NCBI RefSeq assembly: GCF_025399895.1
Contig: NZ_JAODUA010000005.1
Coordinates: 124,001 to 188,000 of the forward strand
From: Streptomyces sp. ASQP_92
Lineage (GTDB): Bacteria; Actinomycetota; Actinomycetes; Streptomycetales; Streptomycetaceae
Reading direction: 5' to 3'
DNA length: 64,000 nucleotides
This document shows positions 55,726 through 64,000 of this stretch, one piece after another (the first letter of the stretch is position 1; every line of letters starts with the position of its first letter). The notes beneath the pieces are model-generated. The model was given only the letters and a program-made list of their open reading frames with translations. It searched no databases and was not told the origin of the DNA. A program made the position numbers and the translations under genes.

Positions 55726-55814
55726 CAGTAGTTCTCCTAGATCATGCGAAGTCTGTGGGCGCAACAGTGGATGCTCCGGAGATTAGCGGGTCCCGGCAAC
55801 AACAACCAGAACTT

Positions 55815-55828
55815 GCCACAGTTGTGGC
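55815..55828. promoter_or_regulatory. Operator candidate in the XRE/MmyB-type spacer
   Basis: GCCACA-GT-TGTGGC, a perfect 6-bp inverted repeat. A related GTGGCG...CGCCAC pair (55880-55885/55896-55901) lies nearby. Suited to XRE autoregulation. Confidence 0.6.
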
Positions 55829-55988
55829 GCAATCAACGCTTCGGGGGGCCGGAATGCCACGATGCTTGACATCATTGTGGTGGCGGTATCAGGATCGCCA
55901 CGCGGTGTGAAGATCGCCCTCCGAGCCCCGGGCGGGCCCGAAGGCCGGCCGCCGCACTCGCGGGCCAGCAAGAGGAGTCGCGTACTCG

Positions 55989-56759
55989 ATGGCGGAAGAA
56001 TCGGTGGCGAAGGATTCGGTGACCAAGGTTCCGGCAGTGCGGGCCCTGATGACGGGGCGGCCCTTTGCCCTGGTCCAAGAGCCGCCCGGACAGCGGACGG
56101 CCGCGAGAGAGCGCGCCGCCGACGACACGACGACCGTGAGAACACAGGCCCCCGGGCTCCCGGACGACCCCGAACTGCGGGCCTACGTCGAGGACTACTT
56201 CGCGATGACGGACGCCCTGCCCTTCCCGTCCGTGGTCCTCGACCCGGGCTGGGGCGTGGCCCACACCAACCCGGCCTACGACGCGCTCTTCGGCGGCATC
56301 GGACCGCACCCCACGGCCATGCCCGACCACAACTTCCTGCGTTTCGTCCTGTTCCACCCGGACGCCGCCGCGGTGCTCGCCGAGCACGAGACGGCCTGGT
56401 GCCTGCCCCTGCTGGCCCAGTTCGCCGCCGCCCTCGCCGACGATGAGAGCGCTCCCGGCCTGCAGGACATCCGCCGCGAGATCGCCGACGACCCGATCAT
56501 GGACGCCGCCTTCCGCCTCGGACTTCCACACTGGGTCGACGCGGTGGGCGACGCGGCCGTCCACCACGACGGAGCGGTACGCCATCTGCGCCACCCCGAC
56601 CCCAAACGCGGCCGCACCAGCTGCCGCCTGGTCAACGAATCCCCGCGCACCCTGCGGAAGTTCGGGCTGCGCCGCCTGACCCTGGTGCTCCGCGAGAACG
56701 AGCCGCCGCCCGCCGTCCGGCGGGTCCGCGCCCACCTCACCGTGGTGCCGGTCTCCTAG
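55989..56759 (+). CDS. MmyB-type ligand-binding domain protein without HTH
   Basis: A 256-residue protein with start ATG 55989 behind GAGGAG. The core (~60-250) resembles the MmyB-like regulator ligand-binding (PAS-like) domain: FPSVVLDPGWGVAHTNPAYDALFGG, then NFLRFVLFHPDAAAVLAEHE, then the C-terminal RRLTLVLREN. The usual N-terminal XRE HTH is missing, replaced by a ~55-residue basic, disordered leader. It may therefore be a co-regulator that binds a small ligand, perhaps a fatty acid as shown for MltR-type domains, and partners the adjacent XRE protein (inference). Confidence 0.8.
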   Translation: MAEESVAKDSVTKVPAVRALMTGRPFALVQEPPGQRTAARERAADDTTTVRTQAPGLPDDPELRAYVEDYFAMTDALPFPSVVLDPGWGVAHTNPAYDALFGGIGPHPTAMPDHNFLRFVLFHPDAAAVLAEHETAWCLPLLAQFAAALADDESAPGLQDIRREIADDPIMDAAFRLGLPHWVDAVGDAAVHHDGAVRHLRHPDPKRGRTSCRLVNESPRTLRKFGLRRLTLVLRENEPPPAVRRVRAHLTVVPVS

Positions 56760-56870
56760 CACCCCGGGGCACCGCACGATTTCGGCCAACCCCGAACGAA
56801 CTCGGCCCGCCGCAAAGGATGTTGCTAGCGTGGCCGGGGCAGGCGGGGCGGCAGGACATCGGGGGCGGAC

Positions 56871-59042
56871 ATGCTGGATCCCACATCGACGGCGGCCGTC
56901 GGCGCCGTACTCGGCGCGATCGGCGCGGGCCTCGCCAACGAAGCGGGCAAAGCGGCCTGGGAGAGCGCCGGAGGGCTGGTACGCCGCATCGTCGGCCACG
57001 AGGTCCGCGCCCCCACAGGCCGCGACGAACTCGACGGCATCGCCCAGCAGGTCCACGACGCGGTACGCCAGGACCCCGCACTGGCCCGGGCCTGGACGGC
57101 GTTCGCCCGCAGCGCCCCGCGCCCCGGCCGCCCCACCCGGGTGCCCGCACTGCACGCCTCCACCCGGTTCTTCACCGACCGCGACAGCGAGCGCAAAGCC
57201 CTGAGCAGAGAAGCCTTCCGCAAGGCGGACGGCCGGCCCCGCATCGCCGTGCTGCACGGCCCGCACGGCATCGGCACCAGCGCCCTCGCCCTCCACTGGG
57301 GCTGCACCCAGGCACGCCGCTTCCCCGACGGACAGCTCTACGCCGACCTGCGCGGCACCGGGACCGGCACAGCCTCGGGAGCCGACCCCTCGACCGTACT
57401 GCGCCTGCTGCTGGGCAAGTTGGGGATCGGGGCCGGGGAGATCCCGCCCGCCACCGAGGACCGCCAGGCCCTGCTGCGCGACTGCACGGCCGACCGCCGG
57501 ATGCTGATCGTCCTCGACCACGCCAGGTCCGCCGCGCAGATCCACCCCGTACTCACCTCCACGCCCGGCGTGTTCGTCGTCGTGGCGGCCCGCCATCCGC
57601 TGCCCGGCCTCGACGCGGTGGGCATCCCGGTCGGCCCCCTCGCCGACAAGGACGCGCGACGGCTGCTCACCGAGGTCGTCAAGGCCGGGAACGTGGCGCT
57701 GGACCGGGCGGCCCTGCCCGCCGTGGTGGCCCGCTGCGCCGGCTCCCCCTACGCGCTCCGCGCCGCCGCGGCCCGCCTCACCGAGCGGCACTGGCGCCAG
57801 GAAGCACAGCCCGCCGACGACGCGGCCCGCACGGCGGTGGCTGACGGCATCCGCGCCCTGACACCGGACGCCGCACGCGGACTGCGCCTGCTCGCCCAGC
57901 GCGACTGGCCCGCGATCGGGACGCCCCTGGCCGCCGCCGGCCTCGGCCTCGACGAGACCTCCGCCGAACGGGTCCTGACGGAGCTGGCCGCCGCCCAATT
58001 GCTGGAGAGCGCTCCCAGCGGCGGCACGGACGGGAACGGGGGCCCACGCACAACGGGCGGCGCCTACCGGATCAGACCCCTCATCCGCGAGTACGCAGCG
58101 ACGGAGGCACTGCGCGAGGACGGCATCGCGGCGGCGCAGGACGCCGTACGGCACGCGGTCCGCTGGTGCGTCACCTTCGCGGAACCGGCGAGCCGGGCGG
58201 CCCTCAGCCACGGCTGGCGCCTGGGCGACACGGAGCCGCCGGCACCGGGCGGCGTACGGTACAGGGACGCGGGCGAGGCCCTGGGCGCCCTGCGCGCCGA
58301 ACTCGGAAACCTGCTCCAAGCCGTCGGCGCCGCCGAGGAGTTGAGGGACCCCGACGCCGTCTTCCGGCTGAACCAGGCCCTGTGGCCGGTCCAGCTGAAG
58401 ATGGGCTGCCACGACGAACTGCTCCCCGCCCTGCGCGCGGGCGTCCGCGTCACCGAGGCCCGCGACCCCGCCTCCCGCGAGGCCGCTCGTATGCACACCC
58501 TGCTCGGTCTGAACCTCATGGAACTCGGGCGGTGGACCGAGGCGGAGAGCGCTTTCACCGCCGCCGCCCACGCCGAACGGGCCGCCGGCCACAACCGGGG
58601 CCACGCCACCGCCGTCGAGTCCCTAGGGCTGCTGCGCCTTCGCGAGTGGCGCTTCGAGGAGGCGTACGACTGCTTCGAGGAGGCGGATCGCATCCTGGAC
58701 GGTGTCACCGCCGACGGCGAGGGAAGCCGCGATCTGCCAAGGGCCCGCGCCCTGTTGGAACGCCACCGGGGCCGGGCCCTGCGCGGTCTCGCCCGGTGGA
58801 CGGAGGCGGAAACCCGGCTCGAGAGCGCTCTCGCGTTCTTCCGGGAGACCCGGGAGGCCTACAACACGGCCCGCACCCTCACCGACCTCGCCGAGACCTT
58901 CGAGGCGAGCGGCCGGGCCGCGGCCGCGCTGCCGCTGATCGACGAGGCGATCGCGTCCCTGACGAACGAACAGGCCCACTACCACCTGATCCACCTGAGA
59001 GCGCTCCGCGAACGGTGCGCGGGGGAGCGCTCTCAGGACTGA
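56871..59042 (+). CDS. STAND-type NB-ARC/TPR protein with a degenerate Walker A
   Basis: A 723-residue protein with start ATG 56871. An N-terminal domain (~1-90, AVGAVLGAIGAGLANEAGKAAWESAGGLVRR) resembles the effector-associated helical domains of actinobacterial STAND proteins. The NB-ARC part begins near residue 100. Its P-loop reads GPHGIGTSALAL, so the Walker A Lys is Thr; Walker B is MLIVLDHA. A winged-helix/ARC region (to ~480) and about five TPR-like repeats (~500-720) follow. STAND proteins sense signals through the repeats and oligomerise. Loss of the Lys suggests impaired ATP hydrolysis. It contains five near-exact palindrome copies, one exact at 58821. Confidence 0.88.
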   Translation: MLDPTSTAAVGAVLGAIGAGLANEAGKAAWESAGGLVRRIVGHEVRAPTGRDELDGIAQQVHDAVRQDPALARAWTAFARSAPRPGRPTRVPALHASTRFFTDRDSERKALSREAFRKADGRPRIAVLHGPHGIGTSALALHWGCTQARRFPDGQLYADLRGTGTGTASGADPSTVLRLLLGKLGIGAGEIPPATEDRQALLRDCTADRRMLIVLDHARSAAQIHPVLTSTPGVFVVVAARHPLPGLDAVGIPVGPLADKDARRLLTEVVKAGNVALDRAALPAVVARCAGSPYALRAAAARLTERHWRQEAQPADDAARTAVADGIRALTPDAARGLRLLAQRDWPAIGTPLAAAGLGLDETSAERVLTELAAAQLLESAPSGGTDGNGGPRTTGGAYRIRPLIREYAATEALREDGIAAAQDAVRHAVRWCVTFAEPASRAALSHGWRLGDTEPPAPGGVRYRDAGEALGALRAELGNLLQAVGAAEELRDPDAVFRLNQALWPVQLKMGCHDELLPALRAGVRVTEARDPASREAARMHTLLGLNLMELGRWTEAESAFTAAAHAERAAGHNRGHATAVESLGLLRLREWRFEEAYDCFEEADRILDGVTADGEGSRDLPRARALLERHRGRALRGLARWTEAETRLESALAFFRETREAYNTARTLTDLAETFEASGRAAAALPLIDEAIASLTNEQAHYHLIHLRALRERCAGERSQD

Positions 59043-59050
59043 GCCGGCCC

Positions 59051-59647
59051 TCAGGGCGACGCCGGCTGCCGCAGTCCCCGAAGGAGCAGATCGACGAGTC
59101 GGCGGGGGTCGTAGCGGGGGTCGCTGTCCCGCCCGATGCACAGGTTGCCGATACCCCGCATCAGCTCGTACGCCTGCGTACCGGGCGCGATCTCCCCGGC
59201 CTCGACCGCCGCGTCGAGCAACTGGGCGCACACGGGCACCAGACGCTCCTGGAAATGGGCGAGTAGAGCGTCGAACCCGCCGGCGTCCGACTGCATCGCC
59301 TTGGCGAGCCCGTGCTTGGTGACCAGGAAGTCGACGAAGAGGTCGGCCCACTGACGCAGGGCGGCGAAGGGCGAGTCCCCGTCGGCCAGCAGGGTCGGCC
59401 CCGCCTCGGCGCACGCCTCGACCTGATGGCGGTAGACGGCGACGACGAGATCGGCCCGGGTCGGGAAGTGGCGGTAGATCGTCCCCATGCCCACGCCCGC
59501 CCTGGCCGCGATCTCGCGAATAGGCGCGTCGACGCCCGAGGTGACGAACACCGCCGCGGCGGCGTCGAGCAGCGTCTGCTGATTGCGCACCGCATCGGCC
59601 CGCTTGCCTCTGGCCGCTCCGTCCCCGGTGGCACTCGTCCTGGGCAC
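59051..59647 (-). CDS. TetR-family repressor
   Basis: A 198-residue regulator with start GTG 59647 behind AAGGAG. The N-terminal HTH (~25-75) contains IREIAARAGVGMGTIYRHFPTRADLV. The C-terminal ~120 residues are a TetR ligand domain of the SACE_7040-like type. It is divergent from the alpha/beta hydrolase gene, and two matching palindromes lie in the spacer next to its own start. It probably represses both genes. Confidence 0.9.
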   Translation of the reverse strand: MPRTSATGDGAARGKRADAVRNQQTLLDAAAAVFVTSGVDAPIREIAARAGVGMGTIYRHFPTRADLVVAVYRHQVEACAEAGPTLLADGDSPFAALRQWADLFVDFLVTKHGLAKAMQSDAGGFDALLAHFQERLVPVCAQLLDAAVEAGEIAPGTQAYELMRGIGNLCIGRDSDPRYDPRRLVDLLLRGLRQPASP

Positions 59648-59678
59648 CGCGGTCTCCTTCCGATCACCATTGACTAAA

Positions 59679-59693
59679 CGGAACAGTGCTCCG
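59679..59693. promoter_or_regulatory. TetR operator candidate A
   Basis: CGGAACAGTGCTCCG, an imperfect 15-bp dyad. Its centre is 24 bp from operator B. Confidence 0.75.
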
Positions 59694-59702
59694 TATATTA
59701 AA

Positions 59703-59717
59703 CGGAACGACGTTCCG
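59703..59717. promoter_or_regulatory. TetR operator candidate B
   Basis: CGGAAC-GAC-GTTCCG, a perfect 15-bp inverted repeat in the divergent TetR/hydrolase spacer. Confidence 0.8.
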
Positions 59718-59968
59718 CTTACAGCCTAGCGGAATCCCGCCGGGCATACCCGACTGCCCACCCCTGTGCCCGTACGCCCCATGACACCTACGCGGAGTTC
59801 GGTCACGGCGGAAGGCGGCGAAAGCCGGCCACGCCGACAGAGGCGGCAGGCGGGCGGCAGGACTACAGGCCGGCCGGACTTCAGCGTGACGTCCTCCATG
59901 CCTCGACACGGCTCAACACCCCCTAGAAATCCCCCAGTACGCCCACCCAGTGAAAGGTCCTGCACACC

Positions 59969-60949
59969 ATGAGCGAATCGACTCCCACCCGTGCGGTCGA
60001 CGCCCGCATCACGTCGCACGTCCCCGCCCTGTCGGTCGGCCCGATCGTGCTGCCGACCCCCGGCCGCGCCGTGGACCTGCGCCTACGAGTCACCGCGCCC
60101 CAGACCGGCACCGGCACCGACCTCCCGCTCATCCTCCTCTCCCACGGCCAGGGCCACTCGAACCACCTCTCCTCACTGAACGGCTACGCCCCCCTCGCCC
60201 ACTACTGGGCCGCCCGCGGATTCGTCGTGATCCAGCCCACCCATCTCAGCTCACGCACACTGACCCTCGACCCCGAAACCCCCGGAGCGCCCCTCTACTG
60301 GCGATCCCGGGTCGAGGACATGACCCGCATCCTCGACCGGCTCGACGAGATCGAATCGGCCGTCCCCCAACTCCCGGGCCGATTGGACCGCGACAAGATC
60401 GCCGTAGCCGGGCATTCGATGGGAGGCCACACCGCGAGCCTGCTCCTCGGGGCCCGGCTCACCGACGACGACGGCACGGAAGTGAACCTGACCGAGCCAA
60501 GGATCAAGGCGGGGCTCCTGCTCGCTTCGCCCGGCCGAGGTGGTGACGCTCTCACCGAGCAGGTGGCGGCGAGCTACCCCGTCTTCCTCACCACGGACTT
60601 CACCCACATGGCCACCCCGGCCCTCGTGGTCGCCGGCGACCAGGACACCTCCTCGCACATGACCGTCAACGGGCCGTCCTGGCACGCCGATCCGTACCAC
60701 CTCGCGCCCGGCCCCAAGACCCTGCTCACCCTGTTCGGCGGCGAACACGGGCTCGGCGGCATCAGCGGATACGACGTCGCCGAAACCACCGACGAGAACC
60801 CCGAGCGGGTCTCCACCGTCCAGCGCCTGACCTGGGCCTACCTCCGCTCCGAGCTCTACCCGGGGGACAAGGCCTGGCAGTTGGCGTGCCAGGACCTGGC
60901 GGCGGGCGACCACCCGGCGGGACAGGTCGAATCCAAGCAGGCCCCGTGA
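59969..60949 (+). CDS. Alpha/beta hydrolase (dienelactone-hydrolase/chlorophyllase-like)
   Basis: A 326-residue cytoplasmic hydrolase with start ATG 59969. The oxyanion strand LPLILLSHGQGHSNH and nucleophile elbow GHSMGGHTAS (~147) are clear, with the acid likely in VVAGDQDTS and the catalytic His in GGEHGLGG. No signal peptide is seen. Neighbouring sequence does not define the substrate. The gene pairs with the divergent TetR regulator. Confidence 0.88.
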   Translation: MSESTPTRAVDARITSHVPALSVGPIVLPTPGRAVDLRLRVTAPQTGTGTDLPLILLSHGQGHSNHLSSLNGYAPLAHYWAARGFVVIQPTHLSSRTLTLDPETPGAPLYWRSRVEDMTRILDRLDEIESAVPQLPGRLDRDKIAVAGHSMGGHTASLLLGARLTDDDGTEVNLTEPRIKAGLLLASPGRGGDALTEQVAASYPVFLTTDFTHMATPALVVAGDQDTSSHMTVNGPSWHADPYHLAPGPKTLLTLFGGEHGLGGISGYDVAETTDENPERVSTVQRLTWAYLRSELYPGDKAWQLACQDLAAGDHPAGQVESKQAP

Positions 60950-61045
60950 CCACCATCGGCGCGCCGTGACGGCTGCGGGGAGCGCTGTCTCGCCGTGACG
61001 GACACCACGGCGCCCGTCATCCCGTGCCGGATACGGCGATGGCCG

Positions 61046-62896
61046 TCATCCCATGACGGTGACGTGGTGTGCGATGGGGCCCGTGCGGACGGCCAGCCCC
61101 TTGTCGATCGCCTGCCGCACGGTTCGGCCCGAGGTCAGCCACGCATGCAGGGCGGAGGCCGCGGCCGCCGGGTCGAGGCCGTCCAAACCATCCGGCTCGC
61201 CGGCGAGGCGCAGGAGCACCCCGCCGCGCGTCCGCACCGTGCACTCGTCCGGGCCCGTGATGTAGGCGGCGAGCGCACTGTGCGGGTGGCGCGCGAGTAC
61301 CTCGGACGTCCACCCGGCGGGCGAACCGAACCGGACGTCGCCCGGTGCGCCGTCCCTCAACAGGACGTCGGCCAGGGCGAGTTGCTCCGGATCGCGAGTG
61401 TCCTCATGGACGGCCAGGTGGAGGTGGCCCTCGCCCGCTGGCTCGTACCGGGGGTCCGCGTACCGCGTCATATGGATCTCGTACGGGTCCTGCGTCACCC
61501 GGGTGAGAACGCTCAACGAGGCCGTGGGCGACGGGAGTTGGCGAGGCGGTAGCCGAAGAGGCTCCAGGAGCGCGGGCCACCGGGGCTCGGGAACGCCGAT
61601 GAGGCGGTAGAAAAGCCGTCGCAGCAGGGCCGCCGAGGCCCCGGGCGCGGAGGTGGTGAGGCGGGCCGGACCCGGGAGGGGGCGATGCCGCGCCAGCAGG
61701 GCGTCCAATTGCGCGGCCAGCGGCCCATGCGGGTCGAACTGGGGGGCCTGGCCCACGAATTCGGCTACCGGGGACCGCGGGTCGAGGCCGCCGGAGGGAG
61801 CCGCGCCGAGCAGGACCGGGGTGCCCAGAGCCGCCGCGTAATAGCTGACCGAGCCATGGTCGCCGATGACCACATCCGCCGCGAGCAACGCCTGGCGCCA
61901 GTCGTGCAGCGGGTCGACGAGGGCGAGGCCGGCCCGCAGCGCCCGGTCGAGCCACGCTCGGATCTGGCCGGGGCCGTGTCCGTACCAGATGTTGGGGTGC
62001 AGCACGGCAGCGACGCGGTACTCGTCGGCGGGCAACTCGGCGGTGAGCCGGGGAAGCAGCGAGGGAAGTACGTCGTCCCCGCCGCCGTCACCGAACAGCG
62101 ACTCGGGGTTCCAGGTCGAGTTCAGCAGCACCAGACGCTGGCCTCGGCGGACCCCGAGCGCCCTGCGAAAGCGCTCTCGGTACGGGCGGGCCGCCAGCAT
62201 CCGGTCGAAACAGGGATCACCCGCGAGGACGGCCGTCGGAACCGCTTGCGGGCACGCCGCCCGCAACCGGTCCAGTTGCTCGGGGTGCGAAAGGACCATG
62301 GCGTCCGCGATCGGCTCGCCCTGGTGCAGCAGCCACTCGGGGGAGAGGCCGAAGACGGGCGCGGAGGTGAGAGCGCTCTCAGGCGAAACCGAAGGTGAGC
62401 CCCCGCAGGGTGGCGGCGCCGACGGCGAGGACGAGGGCTCGGGCGAGAGGTGTCCGGTGTCCGGTGTCCGGTGTCCGGTGTCCGGTGTGGAGAGCGTCTT
62501 ATTGTAGCCGACACCATGGGAGAGCAGGGTCAACGGCCCGGAAATTCGGTGGAGTTGGCCTCCCAGGCTGGCCGTGATCGCCAGGTCCACCGGCGTGCTG
62601 AGCGCCTGCTCCCAGGGGAGCACCGGCACCCCTGTCTCGGTGAGGAGCGCCTCAACCCCGCCGTCGAACGCGGACGATCCCGTGTGGGTGGCCAGCAGTT
62701 GTACACCCATGTCGTCGTCGAACAGCGGGAGCACATCGAGCAGCCGGGTCGCCGAGGTCACGTTGTGCACCACGAACAGCACGCGCCGACAACCGCCACG
62801 CGTCGCCCAGCGGTGGGCATCGACCCCGACGGGCACCCGGATGTGCCGACCGCCCACCCCGCCGATCACCGGGTCGCCCCCTGCCCCCCGCTTCAC
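61046..62896 (-). CDS. CDP-glycerol glycerophosphotransferase-like protein with heptanucleotide repeats
   Basis: About 616 residues; GTG 62896 is used, with GTG 62929 possible. The first third (RRVLFVVHNVTSATRLLDVLPLFDDD) and middle (DVVIGDHGSVSYYAAALGTPVLLGAAP) look like the two Rossmann halves of a Glyphos_transf/GT-B fold, with the conserved HPNIWYGHGP segment between. The C-terminal ~150 residues are specific to actinobacteria. A Pro/Ser-rich insert (~residues 135-165, TPDTGHRTPDTGH) is encoded by a 7-bp tandem repeat whose copy number affects the frame. It may transfer a phosphopolyol to a wall polymer (inference). An 11/12 and an exact palindrome lie at 62167 and 62369. Confidence 0.75.
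   Translation of the reverse strand: MKRGAGGDPVIGGVGGRHIRVPVGVDAHRWATRGGCRRVLFVVHNVTSATRLLDVLPLFDDDMGVQLLATHTGSSAFDGGVEALLTETGVPVLPWEQALSTPVDLAITASLGGQLHRISGPLTLLSHGVGYNKTLSTPDTGHRTPDTGHLSPEPSSSPSAPPPCGGSPSVSPESALTSAPVFGLSPEWLLHQGEPIADAMVLSHPEQLDRLRAACPQAVPTAVLAGDPCFDRMLAARPYRERFRRALGVRRGQRLVLLNSTWNPESLFGDGGGDDVLPSLLPRLTAELPADEYRVAAVLHPNIWYGHGPGQIRAWLDRALRAGLALVDPLHDWRQALLAADVVIGDHGSVSYYAAALGTPVLLGAAPSGGLDPRSPVAEFVGQAPQFDPHGPLAAQLDALLARHRPLPGPARLTTSAPGASAALLRRLFYRLIGVPEPRWPALLEPLRLPPRQLPSPTASLSVLTRVTQDPYEIHMTRYADPRYEPAGEGHLHLAVHEDTRDPEQLALADVLLRDGAPGDVRFGSPAGWTSEVLARHPHSALAAYITGPDECTVRTRGGVLLRLAGEPDGLDGLDPAAAASALHAWLTSGRTVRQAIDKGLAVRTGPIAHHVTVMG
62449..62488. repeat. 7-bp tandem repeat GGTGTCC (5 full copies plus partial) inside a coding sequence
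   Basis: Perfect units at 62449, 62456, 62463, 62470 and 62477, then GGTGT. The period is not a multiple of three, so gain or loss of one unit would shift the reading frame of the glycerophosphotransferase-like gene. Confidence 0.95.
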
Positions 62897-62929
62897 GTCC
62901 GCGCCATCCCCTCGTTGTGGTGCGGCCAC

Positions 62930-63432
62930 GATAGCGAGGGCGGCCCGAAGCTCTCGCGCCCGGTCGAGGACTGGGCCGAAGCGCGCAGGGCTGCCCGACC
63001 GCTACTGCTCCATATGGCTGCTCCTGCCTATTGCCGGGTGTGCGTCGCGCTCTCGACCCTCGACCCCGTATCGGATGCCCTTGGGGGTCCGGCGCCCCGC
63101 TGTGAGGCGACCGGCGTCAGTCGATGGGTGGGGCGTGAGGGGCGCGCGTGAAGCTCGGCTGTTGGCCTGCTTAAGAAATCCTCGATGGACTCGGCGGCCA
63201 GGTCTCGGCAGATTGGTGATCAGCAAGATCGGCCGGTCCCACCGGACCGTCCCATCCTTCGCATCCGTCAGCCGACACCGAACATCCGACATCCGACATC
63301 CGGCGTCTGACATCTGACATCTGTCAGTCGTCCACTGTCCGCCCCACCCCTCGCCCCTCACCCGTCACACCCCCCGCCCGGCCTCGATTCCGCGGCCGGA
63401 CCGCCCCTCACCGTACGCCGGGAGCCCCGCCC
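62930..63432. other. Intergenic region with no supported gene
   Basis: A ~500-bp divergent spacer between the glycerophosphotransferase-like and threonine-dehydrogenase-like genes. It holds a second heptanucleotide array and promoter sequence; reading frames here look non-coding. Confidence 0.6.
63271..63326. repeat. Second 7-bp degenerate array (eight units)
   Basis: Units GCCGACA, CCGAACA, TCCGACA, TCCGACA, TCCGGCG, TCTGACA, TCTGACA, TCTGTCA. The motif matches 5 of 7 bases of the inverted form of the array at 62449 (CCGGACA). Confidence 0.9.
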
Positions 63433-64000
63433 ATGAAGGCACTTGTCAAGCAGCACGCCGAACCCGGACTGTGGCTCATGGACGTACCCGAGCCGGAGAC
63501 CGGGCCCGGCGACGTGCTGATCAAGGTTCTTCGTACCGGTATCTGCGGTACCGACCTGCACATCCGCTCCTGGGACGGCTGGGCGCAGGGCGCGGTCAGG
63601 ACGCCGTTGATTCTGGGGCACGAGTTCGTCGGCGAGGTGGCCGCGATCGGCGCGGACGTCCAGGACATCGCGGTGGGCGACCTGGTCAGCGGCGAGGGGC
63701 ACCTGGTCTGCGGGAAGTGTCGCAACTGTCTGGCCGGCCGGCGTCACCTGTGCCGCTCCACGATCGGCCTCGGGGTCGGCCGGGACGGTGCGTTCGCCGA
63801 GTACGTGGCGCTGCCCGCGTCCAATGTGTGGGTGCACCGCACCAAGGTGGACCTGGACATCGCAGCGATCTTCGACCCGTTCGGCAACGCCGTGCACACC
63901 GCGCTGTCGTTCCCGCTGGTCGGCGAGGACGTGCTGATCACCGGCGCGGGGCCGATCGGCATCATGGCCGCGGCGGTCGCCAAGCACGCCGGTGCGCGCA
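63433..64000 (+). CDS. tdh: Zinc-dependent alcohol dehydrogenase, L-threonine 3-dehydrogenase-like (partial)
   Basis: ATG 63433 follows GGGAG. The first ~189 residues are visible and the gene runs off the window. The catalytic-zinc Cys is in [10 protein letters not shown] (~residue 38), with His and Glu in GHEFVGEV. The structural zinc is bound by four Cys in [16 protein letters not shown] (~95-110), and the Rossmann motif is [18 protein letters not shown]. The sequence order [17 protein letters not shown] matches L-threonine 3-dehydrogenase, which makes 2-amino-3-ketobutyrate. In Streptomyces a glycine C-acetyltransferase gene usually follows, beyond this window. Confidence 0.88.
   Translation, partial: MKALVKQHAEPGLWLMDVPEPETGPGDVLIKVLRTGICGTDLHIRSWDGWAQGAVRTPLILGHEFVGEVAAIGADVQDIAVGDLVSGEGHLVCGKCRNCLAGRRHLCRSTIGLGVGRDGAFAEYVALPASNVWVHRTKVDLDIAAIFDPFGNAVHTALSFPLVGEDVLITGAGPIGIMAAAVAKHAGAR

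Overview
The window is chromosomal DNA from a high-GC actinomycete, most likely Streptomyces or a close relative. The support is very high G+C at third codon positions, frequent GTG and TTG starts behind GGAG-type ribosome sites, many secreted hydrolases with Ala-rich signal peptides, and several families at home in Streptomyces (DUF6545 transporter-like, DUF6445, DUF6891, TOPRIM-only, MmyB-type domain, STAND/TPR). No phage, transposase, rRNA or CRISPR was seen. The one RNA gene is tRNA-Leu(GAG) at 29617-29704. About 54 genes or gene remnants are supported.

Layout. 1-9.3 kb: the repeat-rich tail of a probable response regulator overlapping its histidine kinase, an SDR epimerase, a pterin dehydratase, divergent NmrA/AraC and hypothetical/TetR pairs with visible operators, a secreted S53 peptidase and an aldo/keto reductase. 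9.7-13.2 kb: a polysaccharide block with a shrunken fucosidase-like protein, a GH18 protein and a GH8 enzyme, with GTTAGG...CCTAAC-type palindromes upstream. 13.3-28.8 kb: acyl-CoA ligase, LysR/BASS-transporter pair, GNAT, quinone oxidoreductase/MarR pair, isochorismatase-like protein, ferredoxin, fdhD beside a scrambled formate dehydrogenase remnant, KASIII, GntR, LtrA and DUF2254 proteins. 29-44 kb: tRNA-Leu, a large M9 collagenase, a decayed methyltransferase and a truncated WYL-type regulator, VOC, rhomboid and TOPRIM proteins, CopD with an iron box, a frameshifted MFS transporter, a PTP-like phosphatase, a serine hydrolase, argG with an ARG box, and a ROK regulator. 44-64 kb: DUF6445 protein, Tat-exported phospholipase C, metG, a coupled VWA/secreted pair, an XRE - ImmA peptidase - DUF6545 membrane protein - FAD monooxygenase operon facing an MmyB-type sensor and a STAND/TPR protein, TetR/hydrolase pair, a glycerophosphotransferase-like protein with heptanucleotide repeats, and the start of a threonine-dehydrogenase-like gene.

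The most unusual signal is not a gene. The 12-bp palindrome GAGAGCGCTCTC occurs 13 times exactly and about 12 more times with one mismatch, mostly inside unrelated coding sequences. It forms a five-copy array with exact 27-bp spacing in a signal-peptide region (9812-9931) and the centre of a 58-bp perfect palindrome upstream of the ROK gene (43980-44037). It behaves like a highly iterated palindrome, comparable in style to cyanobacterial HIP1, and resembles the core of LacI/CebR-type operators. The second candidate system is the XRE-ImmA-DUF6545-FAD cassette with its divergent MmyB/STAND partners.
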